Positions 42,866 to 50,438 of a DNA stretch of 64,000 nt are shown one piece after another; within the stretch, counting starts at the first letter, position 1; every line of letters starts with the position of its first letter. The stretch covers positions 3,946,217 through 4,010,216 of the forward strand of contig OX639992.1 of assembly GCA_951828515.1 (NCBI GenBank), written 5' to 3'. The notes beneath the pieces were generated by a model that worked only from the letters and a program-made list of their open reading frames with translations, searched no databases and was not told the origin of the DNA. The DNA comes from an uncultured Poribacteria bacterium. GTDB lineage: Bacteria > Poribacteria > WGA-4E > WGA-3G. The position numbers and the translations under genes are program-made.

Positions 42866-44542
42866 CTAAGATAACCCGCGGATAACATCTCCGAGTCCAG
42901 CACCCGCTGGAACCATCGGGAACACATTCTCTTCCTCATCAACAATAAAGTCAATGACGACGGGACCGCCGGTAATTCCTTTTGCCTTCTGTAGTGCAGG
43001 CACAACATCTTCGGTGTGTTCAACGCGTAAGCCTGTTGCACCGAATGCCTGGGCAAGTAAGGCGAAATCGGGATTGTCGTGGTAATCGACAGCGGAATAG
43101 CGTTTGCCGTGGAACAATTCCTGCCATTGACGTACCATTCCCAAATACATATTGTTGATGATGAAAATCTTTAGCGGCAACTTCATGGTAACCGCTGGCA
43201 CCAATTCTTGGATCGTCATGATATAGGAGCCATCGCCGTTGATGTTGACGACGGTTTTGTCTGGACATCCAAGTTGCGCGCCGATTGCGGCTGGGAGACT
43301 GAAGCCCATCGTACCGAGGCCACCGGAGTTAAGCCACTGCCGAGGTTCGGTGAATTTGAAGTATTGCGCCGCCCACATCTGGTGCTGTCCGACGTCCGCG
43401 ACGACAATCGCATCGCTGAAATGTTCATAAATCTGCTCAATGACGTATTGTGGCATCACTTTATCGGCTTTTTGCTCGTATTCGAATGGGTACTTCTGCT
43501 TCCACTCCTGAATCTGGTCGCGCCACGGATCAATGTCCGCTATGCCGACCTGTTTGTTCAGTTCAGTGAGAACACTCTTCGCATCACCAACGATGGGGAC
43601 ATCTACTGGGACATTTTTTCCGATACAGGACGCGTCAATATCGATGTGTACTTTTTTAGCATTCGGTGCGAATTTACTGAGATCACCCGTAACGCGGTCA
43701 TCGAACCTTGCACCGATAGCAATAACAAGGTCTGCATCGGTAAAAGCGTAGTTTGCGCAACAAGATCCATGCATTCCGGGCATCTCCATCGCTAAAGGAT
43801 GTGTTTCGGGAAATGCTCCGAGCCCCATCAATGTAACGGTAATCGGAATCTGGGTTTTGAGCGTAAGTTGTCGCAGTTCCTCGCTGGCATTGGCAAGTAC
43901 GACACCACCACCGGCATAAAGCATGGGACGTTTTGCTTCCTTAATCAATGCCGCTGCCTTCGCGATCTGCGCCGGATCCCCATGAACTTGTGGTTTGTAG
44001 CTACGAATGTCAACTGTCTCTGGATATTGAAACAGTGCTTCATGCATCTGGGCATCTTTAGCGATATCAATAACTACAGGACCGGGTTTCCCCGTCTTCG
44101 CGATGTGAAACGCTTCAGCGACGACATCTGCGACCTCGTCGCTATTTTTGATGAGATAACTATGCTTACAGACCGGACGTGTTACACCGATGATATCGCA
44201 TTCTTGGAAAGCATCGCTGCCGATATAGTGCGTGAACACCTGTCCGGTGATCGCGACCATTGGAATCGAATCCATATAGGCAGTTGCGATACCGGTGACG
44301 AGATTGGTTGCGCCGGGACCTGAGGTTGCGAGTGCGACCCCGACGTCTCCAGTGACGCGTGCGTAGCCATCAGCGGCGTGGGAAGCCCCTTGTTCATGCC
44401 GCATTGGAATCAATTTGATTTCGGTCTCACCGTATAGGGCATCGAAAATCGGCATCGCCGCGCCACCGTTCACACCGAAGATATATTCGACACCTTCCCG
44501 TTTGAGACTGTCAACAAGGATTTGCGCTCCTGAAAGTTCCAT
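42866..44542 (-). CDS. ilvB: Acetolactate synthase catalytic (large) subunit
   Basis: 558 residues from the ATG at 44542 (MELSGAQILVDSLKREGVEY), with AGGAAA six bases upstream; the frame upstream is only five residues longer. Condenses two pyruvates, or pyruvate and 2-oxobutyrate, to acetolactate or acetohydroxybutyrate with ThDP, Mg2+ and FAD. Activating Glu in MRHEQGASHAADGYARVTG; FAD/middle domain with GVVLANASEELR; metal motif NINGDGSYIMTIQELVPAVT. Anabolic type, with its small subunit next. Transcribed behind a T-box leader, terminator and a 39-bp tandem-repeat array. Confidence 0.96.
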   Translation of the reverse strand: MELSGAQILVDSLKREGVEYIFGVNGGAAMPIFDALYGETEIKLIPMRHEQGASHAADGYARVTGDVGVALATSGPGATNLVTGIATAYMDSIPMVAITGQVFTHYIGSDAFQECDIIGVTRPVCKHSYLIKNSDEVADVVAEAFHIAKTGKPGPVVIDIAKDAQMHEALFQYPETVDIRSYKPQVHGDPAQIAKAAALIKEAKRPMLYAGGGVVLANASEELRQLTLKTQIPITVTLMGLGAFPETHPLAMEMPGMHGSCCANYAFTDADLVIAIGARFDDRVTGDLSKFAPNAKKVHIDIDASCIGKNVPVDVPIVGDAKSVLTELNKQVGIADIDPWRDQIQEWKQKYPFEYEQKADKVMPQYVIEQIYEHFSDAIVVADVGQHQMWAAQYFKFTEPRQWLNSGGLGTMGFSLPAAIGAQLGCPDKTVVNINGDGSYIMTIQELVPAVTMKLPLKIFIINNMYLGMVRQWQELFHGKRYSAVDYHDNPDFALLAQAFGATGLRVEHTEDVVPALQKAKGITGGPVVIDFIVDEEENVFPMVPAGAGLGDVIRGLS

Positions 44543-44595
44543 GCCAATTTTCCTCATAAGTTGTAGGGGTCGTCCCTACGGGGGTCGTTAAATTT

Positions 44596-44751
44596 TCGGT
44601 GCAGCTTGCAAACCGAAAACTTGCTCTACAAAAGTCGGTGCAGCTTGCAAACCGAAAACTTGCTCTACAAAAGTCGGTGCAGCTTGCAAACCGAAAACTT
44701 GCTCTACAAAAGTCGGTGCAGCTTGCAAACCGAAAACTTGCTTTACAAAAG
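44596..44751. repeat. Four tandem copies of a 39-bp repeat in the ilvB leader
   Basis: Units begin at 44596, 44635, 44674 and 44713 (period exactly 39); the last differs by one base near its end. Each unit contains TCGGT...ACCGA, a small hairpin related to the one at 40845. The array fills most of the 209 bases between the T-box terminator and the ilvB start. Frames through it (13-residue repeats on both strands) look like shadows. Confidence 0.85.
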
Positions 44752-44788
44752 AAAAAACCTTCTCGTTCCAAATATGGAGACGAGAAGG
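44752..44788 (-). terminator. T-box-controlled intrinsic terminator
   Basis: Perfect 9-bp stem CCTTCTCGT/ACGAGAAGG (44758-44766 with 44780-44788), followed on the minus strand by six T. Located directly after the T-box sequence. Confidence 0.85.
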
Positions 44789-45100
44789 ACATGTACACTG
44801 GCCTTACCGTGGTACCACTCCAATTCTCTTTCTCATTTCATTCGAGGTATTGGGCTTACAAAGCCCTTCTACAATAAGAAAGAGCACTCTTTGGGATGCG
44901 TTAACGGACATCACACCGACTAATCCTACTGATGTCCTACGGACTGTTCAGATTAGCAACTCCAGGGCGACCTTGGGTCGTAGGAACTTGAGGAGACCTT
45001 TCAGCCTATGAATCTCCTTCTCTCGCAAGCCCGGACGACTTACTCCTCCCCTTCAACGCTTTTTTGGGTAATCTATTTAATTTTTTTTAATTGTGCACGC
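44752..45100 (-). promoter_or_regulatory. T-box riboswitch of the ilvBN(C) operon
   Basis: Minus-strand leader with the T-box sequence GGAGTGGTACCACGG (the TGGTACC core at 44809-44817), which pairs with the free 3' end of uncharged tRNA. TGGT predicts discriminator A, as in tRNA-Ile. The upstream Stem I region has GGAGGAGTAAGTC, AGAGAAGG, and a helix TCCGGGC/GCCCTGGA around 45036 and 44960. AATCTGAAC on its 3' side makes AUC (Ile) the likeliest specifier, though the base after it is not a purine. The terminator at 44752-44788 completes it. The exact 5' boundary is approximate. Confidence 0.85.
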
Positions 45101-45152
45101 TGCTTTGATGGAGTGTCGCGAACGTGCAAAAAAGAATCATGTTTATATTTTA

Positions 45153-45181
45153 AGTATAACACATCTAAAGAGAAAAGTCAA
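45153..45181 (-). promoter_or_regulatory. Promoter of the ilvB T-box transcript
   Basis: On the minus strand TTGACT, 17 bases, TATACT. Predicted start near 45145, leader to ATG about 600 bases. Confidence 0.7.
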
Positions 45182-45271
45182 GAAATTTAATTGAACTGTG
45201 TTCTCTTGCACCTACAGTTACGACGAAACATGCTTGTTGTTACAGGAAGTAGAGGGTAGGTGTCAATGTAC

Positions 45272-46406
45272 CCAAGCCTAAGACTTGGACTTGTTAAGAG
45301 TGTTAACAAGCCTATCGGTCTACCGATAAGTTTCTCGTTTCAGTGAGGTTGGTAACCCAACGCTCTCCACGATGGGCGCAAGCCGCCCTTAAAAGTATGT
45401 TTAATGCAGCGTTATGGTCTCGGTCTAAAGACGTGCCACAAAACTGGCAATTAAAGGTTCGTATCGCAAGAGAGAGTTTCTTTTGCGATTTCTGACCACA
45501 AGCAGAGCAGGTTTGCGAGGTATTCTTGGGGTCAACTTGGTGGAAGTGCAAGCCGTCTCTTTCGGCTATGCTCGCACACCACTCAAAGAAGGTTACCCAA
45601 GACGCATCGCTGATACTCTTGCTGAGGTGTTTGTTCTGAATCATATTGGATACGCGTAAGTCCTCTGCCACTAAAACATTGTTTTTCTGATGGTGGTAGA
45701 GTTTATAGACGAGTTTGCCGATAAAATCTTTGCGTTTGTTTGTTGTTCGCTCGTGGTGTAAAGCGAGTTTGTGTTTTTGTTTCTGCCAACGCTGGCTGCC
45801 TTTTTTCTTTCGCGAAAGGTCTTTAGAGTGTTTTCGGAGTAAACCTTCTGCTTGACGATACCACCGCGGGTTGTCCTCTTTTTCACCTTCAGAGGTCGTC
45901 AGGTAGTGTGTTGTGCCAACGTCAACAGCAATTGCATCCGTGGGTTCTACCTTCGGTGTATCAGGGAGTTCACAAGAGATATGGGCATACCAACCCGAGG
46001 CTTTTTTGACGAGTGTAACTTCTTTCGGATCACCTTGAAGGGATCGGTGCATGCGTATCTTGACATCACCTAACTTCGGCACTTTTAAGCGATTGTGTCT
46101 AAAAGGGGAACTTCACGGAAATCGTCATACGTCTCACGGGCTGTCTTGAGAAGCGACTGCTGGTCAGAAAGCGACACAAAAACGCCTTGCGTCTCATACG
46201 CAACGAGTCTATCGTGGCGAGCAGAGTTCTGAAGTTCACACAAGTGGTCAAGCCATCTTTCTAATGTTGTTTCTTGTTCCTGTGTGGGATATATAGGATA
46301 TATGAATGTGAATCTCATGGTATATCAGGTATCAGGTATTTATCCCCTTACGAGTGGGAGGAAACCAGCACATAGCCTTGCGACTATGCTCGTAATGCTG
46401 GTTTCC
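45272..46406 (-). mobile_element. Decayed IS200/IS605-type element
   Basis: Contains a broken tnpB. At the 3' side (right end) three hairpins follow one another: CCAAG/CTTGG (45272-45288), CTTGTTAA/TTAACAAG (45290-45310) and TATCGGT/ACCGATA (45313-45328). At the 5' side a strong 11-bp hairpin GGAAACCAGCA/TGCTGGTTTCC spans 46360-46406. Subterminal hairpins without terminal inverted repeats are the hallmark of this family, and the right end is where the guide (omega) RNA lies. No tnpA is present. Boundaries are approximate. Confidence 0.65.
45312..46318 (-). pseudogene. tnpB: tnpB pseudogene (internal deletion and frameshift)
   Basis: Two frames in series. The first (46318-46085, 77 codons; MRFTFIYPIYPTQEQETTLERW and DFREVPLL) is the normal TnpB N-terminus, ending at a stop. 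The second (to 45312) resumes at RLKVPKLGDVKIRMHRSLQG and keeps all nuclease parts: RuvC Asp in IAVDVGTTHYLTT, Glu in VLVAEDLRVSNM, zinc finger TCSACG...CQFCG, and last Asp in DRDHNAALNIL. Compared with intact TnpB of about 380-400 residues, roughly 60-70 residues are missing at the junction, which also shifts frame. The second part has no convincing start of its own. Confidence 0.85.
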
Positions 46407-46485
46407 AACCTGATGCTCTCATTATACCACAATTTCGGACCAAGTGTCAAGGAAAAAATGAACGCTTTGGTCCTTTCCAAGAGGG

Positions 46486-46527
46486 CGGTTTTTCCTCCCA
46501 AACCTAAAGGATTGGGAGGAAAAACCG
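46486..46527. repeat. Perfect 16-bp hairpin of the TTTCCTCC family
   Basis: CGGTTTTTCCTCCCAA (46486-46501) pairs fully with 46512-46527 across a 10-base loop. Related hairpins at 27957 and 32667. Confidence 0.7.
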
Positions 46528-46589
46528 ATTATTCCCTTGAAACGCACTTCGCTCCTACTCCTACCAACATTTAAAATGTGTTCGGAAAG

Positions 46590-47198
46590 TTAGGCATTCG
46601 CTATATAGAGTTCATTGACCCGATTCCAGTTGATAACGTTTGTCCACGCCTCAACGTAAGCCGGACGTAAATTCTGATATTTCAGATAATAGGCATGTTC
46701 CCAGACATCGATTCCAAGAAGCGGGGTGTGTCCCTGCATGATCGGGCTGTCCTGATTCGCCGTGGAGTAGATTTCCAAGCCATTGTCGCCGAGTACGAGC
46801 CATGCCCAACCCGAACCAAACCGTGTGGTCGCAGCAGTAGAAAACTGCTCTTTTGCGGCTTCATGTGATCCAAAACTGGAAGTTATCGCTGCTGCGAGTT
46901 CTCCACTGGGCTCGCCGCCGTTACCGCCGGGGCACATGATGGACCAGAAGAGTGAATGATTGGCATGTCCGCCACCGTTGTTGATGACAGCTTGGCGCTT
47001 GTCTTCCGGTACCTGATCGAGATTGCTGAGTAGTTCATGAACATCCATGTCGGCAACAGCAAGTCCCTCTAAGGCAGCGTTGAGATTCGTAACATAACCT
47101 TGGTGGTGTTTACCGTGATGGATTTCCATCGTTTCTTTATCAATATGAGGTTCCAAAGCATCGTGCGCGTAAGGCAATGCTGGTAGTGTATGTGCCAT
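46590..47198 (-). CDS. sodA: Superoxide dismutase, Mn type
   Basis: 202 residues. Dismutates superoxide in the cytosol. Metal ligands His27, His81, Asp164 and His168 are all present ([38 protein letters not shown]). GGGHANHS and TANQDSP favour manganese over iron. No signal peptide. The start has AGGAGG upstream. Stand-alone gene. Confidence 0.93.
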   Translation of the reverse strand: MAHTLPALPYAHDALEPHIDKETMEIHHGKHHQGYVTNLNAALEGLAVADMDVHELLSNLDQVPEDKRQAVINNGGGHANHSLFWSIMCPGGNGGEPSGELAAAITSSFGSHEAAKEQFSTAATTRFGSGWAWLVLGDNGLEIYSTANQDSPIMQGHTPLLGIDVWEHAYYLKYQNLRPAYVEAWTNVINWNRVNELYIANA

Positions 47199-47406
47199 TT
47201 TTAAAAATAGCCTCCTATTTTATTTTTTCACTTGTGCTTGTGAGTCTGCGCGCCAAGAGGCGTGCAAACAACGTGCTTAAGATCGGAAGAAGTATAACAG
47301 ATTTGTCAGAAGTGTGCAAGTTTTTTCTGAAAGGTTTTTTAATTATACCTTGCGGATCGGTGAGATGGGTGTTTTCGTTTAAAGAGTGGAAACGAAAAGC
47401 GGAATG

Positions 47407-50400
47407 TTAGTCATCAGACTGACTTACTTCAGAGATTGACCCGACACGGCAGACACGCTTATAACGACAGTAATTACAGGGGGCAGTCTTATTTTTGGGA
47501 GTGATTGGCGTATCGCCTTCTTCTTCAGAATCTACAAATGTCTCAACGCGTGTGATGAGGGGAAAGGTCCCGTTAGACATACCATCAACGTACTGCTGGA
47601 CGTAACCACTGACGCGGGCGATCACGTTATCAAAGGTTTCATCGGACAACATTTGCTGTGTTTTTTGTCTTAGAACGTATGTTTGATTTCTACCAGATTC
47701 CCTTCCAATCCCAAGTCCAATTCTGCAATCGTTCAATCTGACTTTGTGATACATACCTGCCGTCGGTTCGTATCTGGTCCCGAGCAGTTGCCTCGCAATT
47801 TCAAGATAGATCGGTAGTTGGAGTGCTCGTCCTTCAAGAATATCCTTTATTCCGGAGGTTGAACTTCCGGTCTTATAGTCAATAACATTAAAAACGTCGC
47901 TGGCTACATCAATGCGATCAATCTTTGCATTGAGGCGGACGTTACCGATGCGGATAGGTTCAGGATCACTGAGGACTGAATCGGTCACCCCCAGCCTACG
48001 ACCAACGCTGACCTCAAAGTAGCGTGGGGTAGTGGTTACATTGTATTTCTGCTCTGCTGTAAGCCACTGGTTTAACGTAACTCTTAATAGTGTTTTATCT
48101 ACTTCCCGAAACAGATCTTCCGAGGCCACATTACCCATCATTTCATCTATAACATCAGATAACTGCTGTTTTGCTGCTTCAAAATTCGCTTCATCACACT
48201 GACTAATAGCGGGTTGTTCTCGACGATTTTCATAGAACTTAAAGAGAATCTCATGAACCAACACGCCTTTTTCAAGGCTGGATAACCCTTCAGTCTCCTC
48301 CTCATCTTTAGCATCAAGTCCTAAAATTTTAGATATAAAATACTGGAATGGACATTTGGCGTAGGTTTCCAAGTCTGTAACGGAATAAGTGTGTTCTTGG
48401 TGACTTTTCAAACGTTCTCGGCTTTTAACGGAAAGCTTCCCTTCCGTTAACATTCCTTCATAAGCCAAATGACAATGTGTCTTTTCGCGGCTTTTTTCAA
48501 CTTCAACGATATGGCTTATTAGCGGACGCATCTCTGAGATTTCAGCAGGGAATGCCTCATTGGAGGGAGTAGGGGTTGTCCATATATAATCACCGTACCT
48601 GCTGAGGAAACCAGAGATACTACCCCGCGAGGGGGCTCTGATGTTCATTGATACCACGTTGGCAACTTTATTTAATTCCGCGAGGAACGGAGATGGAATC
48701 AAATCTGCTTCACGTTCACGTTTCGGGACAAGCAGATAGAGCCGTTTGCGAAAAGACTTAAGGACTCGATAGAATATGAACCGATTATCGTGCAGTTGCT
48801 CTTCTTCATCGCGATACGGAATTTCAGGGAGTAGTGGATCTGGTTGATAAGTAGCTGGAAATTTTCCCTCTACAAAGTCACCTAAAAAGACAACATCAAA
48901 CTCCAGACTTCTGAGTTCGCCAAGTTGAACGATTCTGACAACCTCCGCTTTTGTCGCTGCTCTGTTTTGATAGTTTGTATGCTTTGCAATGTGACGTAGT
49001 TTCTTAATATAATCATCAAGGGAACATGATTCAACCCCATCCGATTTTAAAACGCTACAGAGTTCTTTAACAATCCTCTTGAATTGGCGATACGCCTCGA
49101 TCTCACCTTCGATAATCTCGCTGTTTTCTCCGAGCATAGGATTTAGAATGTGCTGGATGACTCCACCCTTTTTGAGTATGTCATCAACATATTTCTGAAA
49201 CGCGTCAGGGTGAAACATACGTGTATGCGATGCAGGATCGACTTCAGAGAAATAGGCACTGTCTAACGGGAACGGGACTTGGCGGGATGAAAGACGAGAA
49301 AAAATCGCTTTGACAACCTCTGATTTTGTCAGCGGGACAGTTTCTACGAGCGAATACGGAATGTCGTAAGTAGGAAAAATTTCGGCGATGCGCTGTTGAT
49401 ATTGACCTATGTTATAATAGGCAACACAGATGTCACTCAGTTTGCAGTGACCTTTCGAGACATGCTTTTGGATCAGATGCGCAATTTGCTCAACCTCCTC
49501 GGACCGGTCGGCTGGCTTCAATACCTTAATCCGAGGTTTCTTATCAGAATTGTGCCCTGAAGTTACATCCCGCGCATCCGCACGGAACAGGTTGTTGGCG
49601 AAATGTTGATGTAGGTCGGATGTGCGTTCATAGTCGGCATCAATGTTTACACCTGCCGCTTTAAATTGTCTAACGAGGTCAGTAATATTTCTGTAAAGGT
49701 CTTCATTTCCTTCAACATAGTCGGTACGAAACCACATCTCGATATTAGGTGTCTGGGCAATGCTTGTCAGAATTTTGATGTCGGCTTTGGAAAGTACAGT
49801 GAACCCTTCAACAATAACGAGGTCAGTCTGACGGAATGCATTTTTCACGAAATCGGGATCGAAATTGTTAGCAAGGTGCAGATGTTTGCCTTGCTCATCT
49901 ATCCAGCGATCTGCGAGTTTCGCCTCATAATTTTCATAAATGTGAACGAGGTCAACCTTAGTTGGGTTATCCGTCACAATGTTTCGCACAGTCTCACCAC
50001 GTTCTCTAAGCTGGTTAATTGTATCTACGACGAGGGAGAGTGTACTATCGGGAACGGAAATGTGTTGGCTGGGTCGAAAGGCTTCATAACGGTAGGCGCT
50101 GCCATCGTCTGACTGTGGGTCCGCGATTTCATGCAGCCAAAGGTTTTGGACTCCTTGGGAAATGTGTGATTTTGCTGGGCGCACTTGGTTATATAGCCTT
50201 TGAATGAGATTTCCGAGTGTATAGACCCGTAGATTGGTAACTGCGCGGTTCGGGTGATAACCGACCAATTCGCGCTGACGCTTCAGACGCGCAGCATCGG
50301 TCGGTACAATGATAACGAAGGTGTTTGCTTCATCGTTCTGAATGCGGGTTCTAAGAATATTTTCAATATCTTGCATTTGTTTCGCATCGGGGTGTTTTGC

Positions 50401-50430
50401 TTGGGTGTTTCTCCAAAAAACCCCTTCCAT
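47407..50430 (-). CDS. AddB/RexB-like PD-(D/E)XK nuclease-helicase protein
   Basis: 1007 residues. The N-terminal ~650 residues follow the UvrD/AddB helicase fold (TLGNLIQRLYNQVRP, VIVEGFTVLSKADIKIL, then RIVQLGELRSLEFDVVFLGD). The expected P-loop near the start is replaced by FVIIVPTDAARLKRQREL, so ATP hydrolysis is doubtful, as in RexB. The C-terminal nuclease has GVLVHEILFKFY, IDRIDVASDVFNVIDYKTGS and QLPIYLEIARQLL. Four cysteines (KCPFQYF, then CNYCRYKRVC) fit the AddB Fe-S cluster. It would act with an AddA-type partner in double-strand-break repair; none is in the window. Starts 8 bases after metG. Confidence 0.82.
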   Translation of the reverse strand: MEGVFWRNTQAKHPDAKQMQDIENILRTRIQNDEANTFVIIVPTDAARLKRQRELVGYHPNRAVTNLRVYTLGNLIQRLYNQVRPAKSHISQGVQNLWLHEIADPQSDDGSAYRYEAFRPSQHISVPDSTLSLVVDTINQLRERGETVRNIVTDNPTKVDLVHIYENYEAKLADRWIDEQGKHLHLANNFDPDFVKNAFRQTDLVIVEGFTVLSKADIKILTSIAQTPNIEMWFRTDYVEGNEDLYRNITDLVRQFKAAGVNIDADYERTSDLHQHFANNLFRADARDVTSGHNSDKKPRIKVLKPADRSEEVEQIAHLIQKHVSKGHCKLSDICVAYYNIGQYQQRIAEIFPTYDIPYSLVETVPLTKSEVVKAIFSRLSSRQVPFPLDSAYFSEVDPASHTRMFHPDAFQKYVDDILKKGGVIQHILNPMLGENSEIIEGEIEAYRQFKRIVKELCSVLKSDGVESCSLDDYIKKLRHIAKHTNYQNRAATKAEVVRIVQLGELRSLEFDVVFLGDFVEGKFPATYQPDPLLPEIPYRDEEEQLHDNRFIFYRVLKSFRKRLYLLVPKREREADLIPSPFLAELNKVANVVSMNIRAPSRGSISGFLSRYGDYIWTTPTPSNEAFPAEISEMRPLISHIVEVEKSREKTHCHLAYEGMLTEGKLSVKSRERLKSHQEHTYSVTDLETYAKCPFQYFISKILGLDAKDEEETEGLSSLEKGVLVHEILFKFYENRREQPAISQCDEANFEAAKQQLSDVIDEMMGNVASEDLFREVDKTLLRVTLNQWLTAEQKYNVTTTPRYFEVSVGRRLGVTDSVLSDPEPIRIGNVRLNAKIDRIDVASDVFNVIDYKTGSSTSGIKDILEGRALQLPIYLEIARQLLGTRYEPTAGMYHKVRLNDCRIGLGIGRESGRNQTYVLRQKTQQMLSDETFDNVIARVSGYVQQYVDGMSNGTFPLITRVETFVDSEEEGDTPITPKNKTAPCNYCRYKRVCRVGSISEVSQSDD

Positions 50431-50438
50431 TGTGATTT

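Noticed and set aside
44596-44751. CRISPR-like array
   Set aside because: The 39-bp units are directly adjacent with no spacers between them and no cas genes are near.
44511-44877. Frames with 13-residue repeats on both strands over the 39-bp array
   Set aside because: A 39-bp period is a multiple of three, so any open frame repeats. Both strands are open and neither has a ribosome site or a folded-protein look.
46284-46574. 96-codon plus-strand frame
   Set aside because: Runs through the left-end hairpin of the IS element and the 16-bp hairpin at 46486, so it is a chance frame.
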